Part shown: positions 23,251-35,563 of the stretch, piece by piece
How positions within the stretch are numbered: position 1 is the first letter of the stretch
How the letters are laid out: every line of letters begins with the position of its first letter
Origin: Orientallactaga sibirica
Lineage: Eukaryota; Chordata; Mammalia; Rodentia; Dipodidae
NCBI GenBank assembly: GCA_036365145.1
Contig: JAEOAD010000024.1
Coordinates: 8,021,001-8,085,000 of the forward strand
Direction of reading: 5' to 3'
DNA length: 64,000 nt
Notes under the pieces: generated by a model
What the model was told of the DNA's origin: nothing
Seen by the model: only the letters and a program-made list of their open reading frames with translations
Database searches by the model: none
Made by a program: the position numbers and the translations under genes

Positions 23251-23522
23251 AAGAACTAAGTATTGGGGGCTGGAGAAACGGCTCAGCAGCTAAGGTGCTT
23301 GTGTACAAAGTCTGATGACCTGGTTCAATTCCCCAGTACCCACATACAGGCAGATGCACAAAGTGACACATGTATCTGGAGTTTATTTGCAGTGGAAATA
23401 GATCTTGGTGTGTCCATTCTCTCTCTCTCTCTCGCTCTCTCTCTCTCTCACTCTCACTCTCTCTCTCGCTCTCTCTCCTCACAAATAAATAAACAAATAT
23501 ACTTTTAAAGGAACCAAGTATT
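23250..23522 (+). mobile_element. DIP-like SINE with 15-16 bp target duplication
   Basis: 'gggggctggagaaacggctcagc' head, 'gcagatgcacaaagtgacacatg', long (CT)n with CG interruptions, tail 'caaataaataaacaaat'. Flanks AAAGAACTAAGTATT (23250-23264) and AAAGGAACCAAGTATT (23507-23522). Confidence 0.93.
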
Positions 23523-24601
23523 ATTATAGGGTGTGTTCAGTGGCTGTCACCTCAGGTTTTGAAGAGTTCTTCCAGGAAGAATTTCATCTTATTGTAGACC
23601 ATGATGAGAAAAGAGTTCATATAATATATACTCCACCAGGCCACAGGAAAAAAAAAAATCATCCTTATAATTATTCTTTAAATATCCTTGGAAACTCCTA
23701 ATTGAACAGTAAAAGCCTAGTGAACAAAATGGTGGCTTCATTCAATCCAACTGGGCCTCATTATTCCAAAAGCCATAAAAAGCATCTTTAGTGCCTTTCA
23801 TTCCAATGTACCACCTTCTGTAACTAATTGACAGTAGTAAGTTCCCATAACCAGCTAATGAACTAAATGAAATAGAGGATGTGAACGAGAATGGAGAATC
23901 TTTATTTAATAGGATGATACAGTGAAAGGTACAAGAAATATGCTGTATAAAGTATAACATGGGAGCTCGGCTCTTTTATGAAGAGATTGTCTTGTCAGCT
24001 ATGCATTTTATGGAGTATGACCATGTTGCATTGAGTACAGGTATATTATAGAATGAGCACACATTCTTGCTCTTGTGGAGATTATATTCCAACTAGAGAC
24101 ATCTATTCAATAGATGTAATTTGGGGGTGTTATGTGCCATGCAAAAATATTAGTGCCAATGGGGGGAAAAGAAAATGCAGAGGAGATTATGAGATTTGGC
24201 ATGCCCCATGCTGGGAATGAGTGATTATAATTTTAATTAGGGTGGCAGAGAAAGGCCTCCTTGAGAAAGTGACATTTGAACAGACTTGAAGTTTTGTAAT
24301 AAACAATGCTTGTGGGAGAGAGTCTTTTGAAGATGGCAATTACGTTTAAATTATAATTTGAGTTTGTTTACACTGAACCTATAACAAAAGTTGACACAGT
24401 GTAAGTGTGTAAACATATTTAGTGAATTTATAAAGAAACTGATCAAATCATAAAATTAGTGGACACATTTTTCCAAATGTGAATAGTACTTGAGACACAA
24501 GTACTTTTTGTACAACTCTGGTAGGAAAAACTATAAGCATAGATCAAACAGCTTCATGCCCTAAACTCAGTGAGTTGTGTAGGAAACTTACTATAAAACT
24601 T
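23523..24601. other. Unique sequence
   Basis: About 1.1 kb with no recognised gene or transposon. Confidence 0.5.
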
Positions 24602-24832
24602 TGGGGCTAGAGAGATTAGAGATTAGAGGTTAAACGCTTGTCTGTGAAGCCTAAGGACCCCGGTTTGAGGCTCGATTCCCTAGTACCCACATAAGCCAGA
24701 TGCACAAGGTGGCATGTGCATCTGGAGTTTGTTTGCAGTGGCTGGAGGCCATGGCGTGCCCATTCTCTCTTTCTCTGCCTGTTTCTCTGTGTGTCTGTCA
24801 CTCTCAAATAAATAAATACAAATATACAAAAA
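24602..24832 (+). mobile_element. DIP-like SINE
   Basis: 'ggggctagagagattagag' head, 'ccccggtttgaggctcgattcc' (B-box region), 'gccagatgcacaaggtggc', CT tract, (AAATA)n tail. No clear target duplication. Confidence 0.92.
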
Positions 24833-25708
24833 CATTTAATTAAAAAATCAATTAGCTGGTGTAAGAAACAGAAAAATGTGGTAGAGAGGAGTCCATAGAG
24901 GCTGTGAACTGTGCTAGGAGGTGGTCACTGAATTTGATCAGGTAGTCAAGACATGAGCTGCAGGAGGTGATTAAGGCATAAATTATTTTTAAGAGGTAAG
25001 AATGATTATTGTATGTGATAATGGAACTTGAAAAGTAGGTCATATCAAAAAAAAAGATCCATTTAGTCCTTGAATATTTTTATTTATTGAAGAAGGAGGA
25101 CAAGGGAAGGAAAACCATGGGACAGGCTGTATTTAAAAATGGGACCACATGGCTTTTTCCTCATAATCCTCATAATGTAATCAGAGAAAGCTAGCTCTAA
25201 ACTATGGCTATTCTGAGACACCAAAGTGGCATGCAGAATATTGATTTGAAGAATTATATATACTGCACAGTTGGAGAAGGCCATTAAGCTAGAATATCAA
25301 GTTTGGATAGGTGAGAACAAAACATGCAAGGGCCTGAAGGAAGAACTGAGGAGTTCAGAAGAGTACAGAAAGAAAGAAATAGTATGTAGATATTATCCAT
25401 TTAAGGAGTTACTGTCTTTAAGGGCATTTAAATAATATGTTGAAGAACAGACATTAATTTGCAGAATTGTGTGAATAGGCCATAACATCAAACTACACAG
25501 CCCAGTAAATAATAATACTAAAAAGTGTATTTTAGCTCTGTACTCCCTTCCAAGTTCCAAACTCCCACAGTCCTGACTACTGCAATTCTAATCAATATCT
25601 ATTCTACCATAATCAATATGATCCCAAATTAAACCTATACCTCTTCCCCAAATCTCAAATTTTCTTCTCCTCTTTGTGTTCATTTTGGTGAAAGAAACCA
25701 ACTTTTCA
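24833..25708. other. Unique sequence
   Basis: Nothing recognised. Confidence 0.5.
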
Positions 25709-25975
25709 AGGCTGAGGAGATAATTCAGTGAGTAAAAGAATTTGCTGCTAGGATCTGAGTTCACTCCCTAGCACCTATGGAAGAGAATAAAAGGTCAAAA
25801 ATGGTCACAAATTCCTGTAACCACAGCATTGGAGACCAGAGGATGGCTAGGGCTCCCTAGTCAGACAGTTTAACCACAAAATAGGGAGCACTGGTTTCAG
25901 ACAGTCATTGTCTCAGATAAATGGACAGAAGAGGTTGTCCTCCTCTGGCTCTGCATGCTTGTTCAGAAAAAAATC
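25709..25975 (+). mobile_element. B4-like composite SINE, diverged
   Basis: tRNA-like head 'aggctgaggagataattcag', 'gttcactccctagcacct', then a B1-like part ('cctgtaaccacagcattgg') and 'ggttgtcctcctctggctc', the usual order in rodent B4. The tail is lost. Confidence 0.6.
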
Positions 25976-28065
25976 CTACGTCTTAACTATAGCTAATCAG
26001 GCATGCATGGTGGCACAAATCCTGGAAATGATTCCTAAATATCCATTACAACTGCCCCACACCATGGAAGTCTCATTCCAGCTTTCTACTACCTTCCACT
26101 GTGAGCAATTGTGAGACCAGCCTCATTATCCTCAGTCCCTGCAAGTCAAGTGGTTCTTCAGTCTCTTCTCCTGAGGCTGGCCACATGGTTTCTACACAAT
26201 GAAAGTGTCACAATTATAAAGCCCTATGATCAAGGCTTCACTAAACAATACCTAAAGCATTTAATCAATCATTAACAATTACAATATAAACCAAAATACC
26301 ATATACTTTCCTTAGACTCCATCTTCCACAGGAAAGACCAGCCATCCCTTTGCTTCCCAAAGGAGATGATTTCCTAGATAATTACCCTTGTACAGAGCAC
26401 ACTGCTTCCCATGCAGGCAGGGTTCTTTTCTACCTTTCTGCTCTTTTCCCTCCCACTATGGTTTTCTTCATTTGCAGTCACTGTGGAAAACTCCTACTCA
26501 TCCTTCAATGCCCAGTCCATATGCCACATTCAATCAATTCAGCCTGAGATTTGAGGCAATTCTAAGGCACAGACTTCACTCAGCAGTAAATAGAAACACC
26601 AATGATAGAGAAGAGAAAGGAAAATTATGTTAAAAGGAAGTTGAAGGTCTTATGATTCTAAGGCGCATATTTCAGATTTTAGTACCATTCCTTGAAATTT
26701 TAAATTAAATATTTTAACTGTAAAGCAATGATAATATGGATATAATTTTCCTTTTGCAATAATATTCCTGGGAATATAAATATTACAAGGTATATAACCA
26801 GTTAGTTCTTTCTGTAAAAAGAAGTTGATAACATTTTTATGTAGAAAAGTTAGATTTGGCTCTATATTCAAGAAGTAATTTCATTCACTATATTTTCACA
26901 TAATTTTAAGCTAAGAAACAAATCTAAAAATATTTTTGTAAAGTTGAAAATATTAATTCGCTGATAGATGCAAGGTGTAAACCCGTTTATGTAAAGTCTG
27001 TCTTTGTATTATTGCCTTGAACTTACTAAGTACTTAGCATAAGCCTGTCAGCTTTCTTAGTACTTAACATCCTTTGCTCATTTACAAAGTGACAAATGTC
27101 ATTACAAAATGGCAGTTGTGACAGCAATTACAACTGCTCACATTTTACCAAAGATTAAACCAAGTCTTAGAAAGTCAAACTATCTTGCTGGAGTCACATA
27201 GCTAATAATTTCAACACACAATTATGTCTGTCTGATTCAAACACTTATTTTCTAACTATAGAGCTGATAAGCTGTTTTTTGTATTCAGTAACTTTACACA
27301 TACAAAGTGGTAGATTTGAAATCTTGACAAATGCTCAAATGGACATTATTAGGATCTTGGTGACTATACTGATTAATTTCAAGTAAGAGAATAATTTCAA
27401 AATATATATCATATTTAAAAGTTGTGTCATGAAATCCTAAGAATTGTTTCCCTGAAAATCATATACCATTAATATAGGAACAAGAAAGGGAGCTGTGTTC
27501 CTCTTCTGGGTATCCAAGTTTTGGTTGATGTCATTCTCACAGTCTATAAAACAAGGGTAGAAAAAGTCCCCAAATGGGGATAGTAGTGGCTTGTTCCCTA
27601 GCTGGTACGGTCTGCGAATGCTCTTGGTAGAGCATCCTAAGTACCTAGGAGAGAATGTCAATCCCTTTGGTTTAATTAGGACCAGTGTTGTTTGGATGTG
27701 ACTGAAAGTCAGAGAGAGAGAACAACATGTGCTCTAAGAAGTAGGCAGAACAGACGGGCTGTGCACTCCTAGAGCAAGAGGGATCTGAGAGTCCCCCGTG
27801 GTCACAGTGAATCCCAGACACTCAGCTTAAGAACAGAAACTTCTGGAGACTCCACCACTCCAAAAAAATTGAAAACATTTGATACAGTAAGGTTTCTTTC
27901 TTTTTTTATATATATTTTACTTTCTATATTAATTTTAATTTCCATAAGTACAGGTGACTACACTGCAGAAATCTTGTGACAATTTAGTCATTCTCAGAAA
28001 AAAAATATTTTGATGTTTGTTTGAATAAAATTAATTTTTCACAAATACACACTCACACTGTTATG
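25976..28065. other. Unique, repeat-free interval
   Basis: About 2.1 kb without recognisable repeat. Two overlapping frames at 26350-26633 lack any domain-like pattern and are probably chance. Confidence 0.5.
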
Positions 28066-28226
28066 TTTTCTATTTTTTTGTTCTTTTTTCCGAGGTAGGG
28101 TCTCACTCTTGCTCATGCTGACCTGGAATTCACTCTGTATTCTCAGGGTGGCCTTAAACTCACAGCAATCCTCTTACCCCTGCCTCCCAAGTGCTGGGAT
28201 TAAAGGGGTGTGCTACCATAACTCAC
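28066..28226 (-). mobile_element. B1 SINE, antisense
   Basis: T-rich tail complement, 'cgaggtagggtctcactctt', 'tgacctggaattcactctg', 'tcccaagtgctgggattaaa', ending near 'ccataactcactc'. Confidence 0.92.
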
Positions 28227-28532
28227 TCAAAATATTTTGTGTGTGAAAGCATGTTTTAAATTTGTTCAGTTAGGACAATAGGATAATCATAAAGAATAAA
28301 ATTATTAGTACATATGCAGTTTTCTATGTCAATAAACTCACTACATATTCTGAAAAGATTATAAAGTAATGCAATAAATCCACATGATAATGCTTTTTAA
28401 CACAATTTAAATAAAAAGGTATAAGAAAACCACAGATTTCATACCAAATTGTTCATTTTCTAGGTATGTGTACAATGTTCTATTTCTACCAAGAAAAATA
28501 ACCAAGTATGTCCAAGATAGGTATTTTTCAAA

Positions 28533-28536
<4 letters not shown>
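28227..28536. other. Unique AT-rich sequence
   Basis: Nothing recognised. Confidence 0.5.

Positions 28537-28610
<74 letters not shown>
28537..28610. repeat. (AT)n dinucleotide tract, about 74 bp
   Basis: Uninterrupted alternating AT ending exactly where a SINE head begins. Confidence 0.97.
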
Positions 28611-28613
<3 letters not shown>

Positions 28614-28865
28614 CCTAGAGAGATGGGTTAGTGGTTAAGGTACTTGCCTACAAACCTGAAGGATTCATGTTCTACTCTCCAGGTCTCAAGTAAGCCAGAT
28701 GCGCAAAGTGATGCCTGCCGGCAAGGTCTCACATAGGCACACGTGTCTGGAGTTCAACTGCAGTGGCTGGAGGCCCTGGCATATCAGCTCTCTCTCTCTC
28801 TCTTTCTCTCTCACACTCTTGTGTTAATGTAAAGGCCAGTCTGTTGGGCTTGCCTCAAATAAATT
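28611..28865 (+). mobile_element. DIP-like SINE, plus strand arm of an inverted pair
   Basis: 'tggcctagagagatgggttagtgg' head, 'gccagatgcgcaaagtgatgcc' and an extra segment like the longer subtype, CT tract, then an about 40-bp non-SINE insertion before 'caaataaat'. Confidence 0.88.
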
Positions 28866-29051
28866 TATTTATTTGAGAGCAGAGAAAAGAGAGAGAAACA
28901 TGATGGGTTCACCAGCACCTTTTGCCACTGCAAACTAACTCCAGGTATGAGCCACTTTGTACATCTGGCTCTGTGTGGGCACTGTGTAATCAAACCTAGG
29001 CCCTTAGGCTTACAAGCAATCTCTCTAAGCATCGAGTCATTTCCCAGCCCC
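28866..29051 (-). mobile_element. DIP-like SINE, minus strand arm of an inverted pair
   Basis: Tail complement 'ttatttatttgagagcagag', 'gccactgcaaactaactccagg', 'tacatctggctctgtgtggg', ends 'catttcccagcccc'. It lies tail to tail with the preceding copy. Confidence 0.88.
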
Positions 29052-29276
29052 TCTTTTCAAAGTTTTTAGTGAAAGCCACAGGTTGGTATCCTAACATTAA
29101 CCAAGAATCTATGAAGTCCATTTTTGCAATTTTCTCCCTTTTGAGTGAGTTACTTCTAAAATAACACTGGTTTCTATATAAGAATCAGTGATATGCTGTA
29201 TCTCATTACTTACAAATCCACTAACTCTGATATAAAACTACTTCCTTAAATATCTCTTTAATCTTCCTTTTTAAAA

Positions 29277-29291
29277 CTCTCTCTCTCTCTC

Positions 29292-29331
<40 letters not shown>
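29277..29331. repeat. (CT)n(GT)n compound microsatellite
   Basis: CT run 29277-29297 followed by GT run 29298-29331, at the tail side of a minus-strand B4. Confidence 0.95.
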
Positions 29332-29334
<3 letters not shown>

Positions 29335-29633
29335 GAGAGCACATGCATGGCATGGCATGTGTGAGGAGGTCAGAAGATAACCTTGCCTGGCAGTCTTCAC
29401 CTTCAAGCACATTTGCCTTGCTTTTCCTTGTTTTGACACCGTATTTCTCAGGCTGGCTGGCCTATGGACATCCAAAGATTCTCCTGTCTCTGTCTCCCAC
29501 CTAACCACAAGAGCACTGGGATTACAGATGCCTGTGTTATTGCACCCAGCTTTACATGCGTTTTAGGGATCCAACATCAAGTTTTCTTATTTGCACTAAA
29601 AAGGTTTTGTCTGCTGAGGCAACTCCCTAGCTC
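29332..29633 (-). mobile_element. B4-like composite SINE, antisense
   Basis: 'ggaggtcagaagataacctt', inverted B1-like part ('actgggattacagatgcctg'), then inverted tRNA-like head ('gtctgctgaggcaactcccta'). The compound microsatellite on its left is the expected B4 tail. Confidence 0.75.
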
Positions 29634-30259
29634 TTGAAACTGTATAATCTTCTATTAACCTTTTTCTATGCATTTACCTTCTGAATCTAATTTTACTTGC
29701 CAGTTTTATTAAGCTATTTTTGACTCCACTTGAATATATCAAAAATGATATTGGAAAGTGACATATTGATCTGAATATTATCAGACTGTCTAGTCCTTTC
29801 ATTTTCATTCATCTACATTTAGGCTGATGTATGATTTCTGTGCATACATGGGACAATCTTTTTGTTCTCTGTTTGCTAATTTTAATACTAAACATGCAAA
29901 TCACATTTCATTAGAGATTATTTTAATACAGCCTCAGATCAGTTTATTAAACTTTCTTAACTACACATTGGCTTTTAGCAGACAGTTTCCATAGTCTTTT
30001 AATTATCTTGATTTACTTGCTTCATTTATGGAGTTCTGTCACAAGTGTCCCTACATATATTCATATGGTGGATAATATGATTTTATTGTCTATAGCATGC
30101 ATAATGCATATTTTTGAAAATATCATGGTATATTATAAAAGAACATTTATAACTAAATTCTTTACAGAAATACTAAATGAATACTGAAATGACTTTTTTC
30201 CTAAAATCAAATTTATATTCTGATCAATGACATTAGGTTTTAAACAATAGCTATAATTT
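29634..30259. other. Unique AT-rich sequence
   Basis: Nothing recognised. Confidence 0.5.
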
Positions 30260-30458
30260 AAATAATGATTTTGTCCTGGAGATATGGCCCAGTGGTTAAG
30301 GTATTTGACTGCAAAGCCTAATGACCCATGTTCCTGAGTTTGATTCTCCCATAAGGCCAGAAGTGCTAGAAATCCTGGTGGCACCCATTCTCACTGCCTG
30401 TCTCTATTCTGCTTGCAAATAGATAAATGCAAATATTCTAAAAATAAAATAATGATTT
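30260..30458 (+). mobile_element. DIP-like SINE with internal deletion
   Basis: 'gtcctggagatatggcccagtgg' head and 'gtttgattctcccataaggccag', then a jump to 'ctagaaatcctggtggcaccc' (the gatgcac...gcagtgg core is lost) and tail. Direct repeat AAATAATGATTT at 30260-30271 and 30447-30458. Confidence 0.9.
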
Positions 30459-30514
30459 AAAAAAAAACTAAGCCATAAAATGTAATAATTTAAAAATAGC
30501 ATTAGAGAGTGTTT

Positions 30515-30750
30515 GCTAGCTTAAATGTGAGATGGTGCATGCATGTAATCTTATCACTGGAGGTGGATGGAGAGTGATCAGAAATTCAATGTGCTACACA
30601 GCAAGTTCCAGGCCAGACATAGCTAAATACACTGACTAAGCAAAGAAGGAGGAAGGGGAAGTTCTGAAAACCCAGGGATGGGAGGCTGAGGCAAGTACAT
30701 CAAGAGTTGTAGGTTAGCCTACATAGTGAACTCTGTCACAGATGAGAGAA
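30515..30750 (+). mobile_element. Two B1-like fragments
   Basis: 'gatggtgcatgcatgtaatc ... ccaggccagacatagc' (about 30531-30625) and 'gggaggctgaggcaag ... ttagcctacatagtgaac' (about 30678-30731) match broken parts of B1/B4 units. Both are old. Confidence 0.55.
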
Positions 30751-30754
30751 AGAC

Positions 30755-30763
30755 AGAAAAGGG

Positions 30764-30795
<32 letters not shown>

Positions 30796-30830
30796 GGGAG
30801 GAGGAGGAGGAAGAGGAAGAGAAGAAGGGT
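30755..30830. repeat. (GA)n / purine-rich tract
   Basis: 'gggagagagaagagagagag' extending into 'ggaggaggaggaagagg'; purines only on the plus strand over most of its length. Confidence 0.9.
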
Positions 30831-31601
30831 AAAATGCAATCAGTTTTTAAGTTTATTCCACAATACCTAGCTTATATATTACGATACTGTTTGTAATAAT
30901 TATAAGGAAAGTAGTTTATTTTACTTTTCAGTTTTCTATTCTATCTAGGGATATCTACACAAGGTATGTTTCTTAATTGCAGAGGGTAGCTAGCCTCTGG
31001 TGCATGCACATATCACTAGGTAAACTTGGCACTTCTGGACTTGGAATATAGTTAAGACACATCACATCCAATTATTTAAGTGAAGATTAAAGGAGAACTA
31101 ATATAGCTTGAAGCAGAAACTTCCTTCATTTCATATACTGCCAAGGAGACTGTCCCAATTGCAAAATTAGTCATGATATACTCAAGATATTTCACTCTCT
31201 TGGCCATCCGTTATTACTACAAAATTAAATAACACTTTACAGGAACTATTTTAATGATTGCTGCTCATTATTATAGAATAGCATAAGAAGAAAGAGCCTT
31301 TATTTAAAAAATAGTCTCTTTGAAAGCTATAATATCTGTCTCGAGTTCCCCATTCCACTGGTCTCTAGGGAGGACAGATGGATTTGCCTGTTCCCACGTG
31401 CAAGGGAGATCTCACAGACGGCCAGGCTTCTGATAAATCTTTTCCATAGTCCCATTCATTTTGATGAAGCTCTTTGAGAAACTGAGAAGAGAAAAATACT
31501 GATGAAAAATGTTCCTATTCTGTAGTGTGGTGTTATCAGGGCTCTGATTTATTTATTCCCTTATAGACAGTATGTCACAGAGCTAAAATTTAAGTAATTC
31601 A

Positions 31602-31602
<1 letters not shown>
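30831..31602. other. Unique sequence
   Basis: Nothing recognised. Confidence 0.5.

Positions 31603-31651
<49 letters not shown>
31603..31651. repeat. (AT)n dinucleotide tract
   Basis: Uninterrupted AT alternation of about 49 bp. Confidence 0.95.
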
Positions 31652-31656
<5 letters not shown>

Positions 31657-32289
31657 TCATATAATGTATGTTAATTAACATATCTATCTATATGTATGTA
31701 ATGTTTTGTGCACATGAAGGACTGAAAATATTTTCATTGTACTATACATTTATTATATTCCTCAAGGTACAATACAATGAGTCATTTCCTTCAAAATAGT
31801 TACACAGAATATTAACTTTTATAAAATAAATTTATCCATTACATTTTTATTTATTTATTTACTTAGCAAATGCTTTTGAACATTGTGGCAGTAAGCACTT
31901 GGATACAGGATTCTATTGGTTTATTTTTATACTTAAGATCTCTCATTTAGTAACTCACTTATGATCTTTGTTACTATTTTTAATCATTTACACGTCAATT
32001 TACCCAGCTTAAAATTGAGAAAGAAATATTAACAAATTTATGAAACTAGGAAAATGCATAAAAGCAATAATGTACTTAAGATACTGACAAGCAATAGCAC
32101 ATACTTTTGTGCTAATTATTATCTTTAGAATTCTCCACTTACTTCAAATCAATGTTCTCTATTAATATCTACCATCTAAGGGATATTATTTATCTTATGA
32201 GAAAGCTGTCTTTCAAAATAAGTGAACATAAGAGAAAGAGAACAAAGGCTGTGTAGCAAGTGTTTCTATTTCAAAATTTACTGTGGGGT
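31652..32289. other. Unique AT-rich sequence
   Basis: Nothing recognised apart from a short (ATTT)n at about 31847-31862. Confidence 0.5.
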
Positions 32290-32585
32290 TGGGGCCTGAA
32301 GAGACAGTTGACTTTGGGGATAAAGTGCTTGCTGCACAAGTGTAAGCACCTGAATTCAGGTTCTCAGAACAAACATAAATGCCTGATGTAGTGGTGGGCA
32401 GGCATCTGGCATCCGAGTGCATCTATGGCAAGAAGAGAAGTGGCTTCTCATAATCTGAAAGGACAGCTTGCCTAGTGAAGAGAGCAGTGTTCAGGAATGA
32501 GGTACTCTGACTCAAAACAGAGGTTATCCTCCGATCTCTACATTCAAATATGTACATATTTGTGCTCACATACACACATGCACTC
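32290..32585 (+). mobile_element. B4-like composite SINE, diverged
   Basis: 'tggggcctgaagagacagttg' head, 'gcctgatgtagtggtgggcag' (B1-like), 'aacagaggttatcctccgat' and a short 'tcacatacacacatgc' CA-rich tail. Confidence 0.65.
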
Positions 32586-32721
32586 CCCCATGAAGGGGGA
32601 CATTGACTTGGAGATTGTAATAAATATTGAAAAGCTAAGGCAAGCAGAGTGACAGAAGTTTCTGCATATAGGACCATACCCATGTATTTCCCTTTCTCTG
32701 TGAAAGCAAAGAATGTATAAA

Positions 32722-32945
32722 GGGGGGTTGGTGGTTAAGGTGCTTGCATGCAAAGCCCAAGGACCCATGTTCAACTCTCTATGTCCCACATAAGCCAGAC
32801 ACATAATGTGACATAAGATTGAAAGTTTGTGCATGCGTACAGCATAGTGCAGGGGTCTATAGTTCATTTGTAGTGACTAAAGATCTGGTGTGCTTTCTCT
32901 CTCTCTCTTGCTCTCTTTCTTTCACAAAAAATTGAAAAAAAAAAG
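32722..32945 (+). mobile_element. DIP-like SINE, head-truncated, longer subtype
   Basis: Lacks the first 10-15 bp of the tRNA-like head; 'ggtggttaaggtgcttgc', 'gccagacacataatgtgaca', an extra segment to 'gcaggggtctatagttc', CT tract, A-rich tail. Confidence 0.85.
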
Positions 32946-34779
32946 TATGAGTAAGGTATTTCACTATCCATTAAGTGAAATAATTCTACACACTTCACAC
33001 ATATTGCATCTTGCCCTGTGTTCTTAATTCTTTAACAGAATTTAGACCATAAGTCTAAGAAGCTGCTAAATAAAGAGATTGAAAATAGATCCTACAAGCA
33101 GTAACATAATACGAATAGCTTTAGTACAAACCCTAAAGTAAAAAGGTTTGTTTGAACATAGAAGACAGAGGACCTAAAATATACAAACCAGAGAGACTTG
33201 CAGTAATGTCTTGGGTAATGTAGGACATTGGTGCTGAATCCTGTCTGAAATCATCCAACTACCTGGGGAGCTTATTAAAAGTACTAATTCCCAAGTTTCA
33301 ACCCCTAAAGATTTTGTTGATGAGATCTGGAAATAAGTATTTTTAGTGTTCCCAAGTGATTTTTTAACAGACCTTCTATATTAGTCCTTGGACTATCATT
33401 TCCAACTCAGTAACCTAAAGGAGAGGAAAAAGTGGTAGAAGGACATAGCTTTAGATTATACTTTAAAAGTGAACTAAAATAAGTATTTTTCTATATAACA
33501 TGTATACATACTATGTTGTTATATGTATTAGTTAATAAGATAAAAAGGACTTTCTTAGAGTAATAACTTTTAGCGAGTTATACCTAATGTAAAATACTAT
33601 AGGAAATCTAATTTTGTTTAATTTTTCAAATATATCATATAGAGTTAAATTCAATTTCAATTATATATGTAACTAAGATTTTTATTCAGATGTTTTTGCT
33701 AAAATGCACAAAAGCCAATTTGAAAGTGAGCAAGATAGTCATGAACATGTTAATTTTATATCATTAAAATAGAATGCAATTATATCACTGCTTTCTTTTG
33801 CATCAGTATCTAGAAAATGCTTCTAGATTTCTGCGATGTGACTCAAAACCAACTTCATGTTAGCTTGCATCATGAAATTAAAAATATTTATTATGCATAT
33901 GCTACAAAGCATAATTAGAATAGAAAATGTTCATTAAACTTAGAATAGTTTTCAATTAGCTTTGGATATAGATTTTGGAATAAGTGCATGAAACAAAGCT
34001 ATAATAATACAGAAAAAAATAATGAAAAGTTCCCAAAAAATCCTTTTCTGTTTACATTGTTCATAGCAGATGGAATTGCTAGAGCCATTTCAAAGTGATT
34101 GCGATGTAAAATGCACCATGCCCAACAGTTGAATTTCTTTTAAGCACTACCAACCCACTGGGAAAAGAAGGGTATCACATTTCTTTGCTATTTCAACAAT
34201 TTGAAAAAGGAGAAAGTAACCAGTTAATAATATATAAAATGATTGGTTTATATTTTGTGAGGAAATAATGGAGTGTAATTATATATTGTTTTGTGTTATA
34301 TAGTTAACCAGTATATATGCTAACTTTGTAAACAACCCTTGAATCTAACCCCAGACATCTTTCTTTTCCTTTGGATACTATACTCTGTTGACATAAATCA
34401 CATTAATTCATAAGTCTTGTATTCAAAATAGAATTTTCTATGTCTGTCTAATATCTGATCTACCAATTCCATCATCTCAATCCATCTAACTGCTTTTTCT
34501 TACTCTCGTTGTTTATGAAAAAGATACATAGGAACCTGAATTAATCCTTAAGCCCATTGCTATGGACAAATTAGCAATTGTATCTAGTCAGTTCCCTTTT
34601 CTATTTATTTTTCTACTTTCATAATGTGAATATTCATTTAAGGGCATCAACACTTATTTTCACTCTAATTTAGCCAATATAATTCAGGATGCTATTATCT
34701 AACCAAAGTTTCTTGGAAGCAGTACACAGACTGTCTTCCCGGGAAATGCAAGGATTATCTGACTTTTGTATGTATGGTT
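32946..34779. other. Unique, repeat-free interval
   Basis: About 1.8 kb with no recognisable repeat. The segment 33740-34200 has octamer- and homeobox-like words ('ttatgcatatgctac', 'agcataattagaa') and could be conserved non-coding DNA. No gene seen. Confidence 0.5.
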
Positions 34780-34785
34780 GTTTCT

Positions 34786-34870
34786 TCTCTTTTCTCCTCT
34801 CTCTCCCCTTCCACACCCTCCCTTCTTTCTTCTCTTCCTCCCTCCTTTTCTCCCTCCCTCCCTCCTTTAT
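34786..34870. repeat. Pyrimidine-rich (CTTT/CCTT)n tract
   Basis: Almost pure C/T on the plus strand over about 85 bp, next to a minus-strand B4. Confidence 0.85.
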
Positions 34871-34884
34871 TTCATTTCATTTAT

Positions 34885-35105
34885 TTTCCTTTACTGAATA
34901 CTGAATCCAGGGCCTTACCCATGGTATATATGTATTCTACTACTAAGATACTTCCAGAGCCCTCTTTTTACTTTGAGATAGATTCTTACTAAGTTGCCCA
35001 GGTTGAACTTGAATTCACCCTATATTCAGGGAAACCTGGAAATTGTGATCCTCCTGCCTCTGACTCATAAGTAGCTAGTGTTACAGGCCTGAACCACCAC
35101 CACCA
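34885..35105 (-). mobile_element. B4/ID-B1 composite SINE, antisense
   Basis: Inverted ID-like head ('aatccagggccttacccatgg', 'attctactactaagatac') joined to an inverted B1-like part ('gagatagattcttactaag', 'gatcctcctgcctctgac', 'gtagctagtgttacagg'). Confidence 0.75.
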
Positions 35106-35110
35106 CCACA

Positions 35111-35558
35111 TGTCTTTAGGTATGTTTTAATCATCTAGAGGGCTTCTTAAAACAAAGGATACTGACCTTAGAGTATGTGGATCAGAGGGTTGGTAGTTGT
35201 CTTTTTAATAAGTTCCTACAAGTTTGAGACTGCTGTTCATTGGACACTTTCAAAAACACTTGTTTTAAACACAAGGTTCTAAGCTCTTCCTCCAGGATTC
35301 CAGAACTGAGTATAATTTAAGATAACTTGACTCACTTCATTATATACCTTACATAGTTTTCTGGCTAGATTGATGGGGATTTATAATGTTTGTTTGTTTT
35401 ATTATGTCTGTTAAAGAATTCTAAAATTATATATGCTTCAAATCACATAAAGCCCTGATGCTCATTTATATATTCCTGAGTAGGGTGCTGAATGAATTTA
35501 TGGACTTGTTGATATTCTCCTCATTTATGTGGTTCATAAGATCTGCTCTCCTCATTTA
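35111..35558. other. Unique sequence
   Basis: Nothing recognised. Confidence 0.5.
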
Positions 35559-35563
35559 GTAAG

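Noticed and set aside
29221..29508. 95-codon minus-strand frame with histidine/threonine repeat
   Set aside because: Translation of a (GT)n/(CT)n microsatellite plus a B4 SINE.
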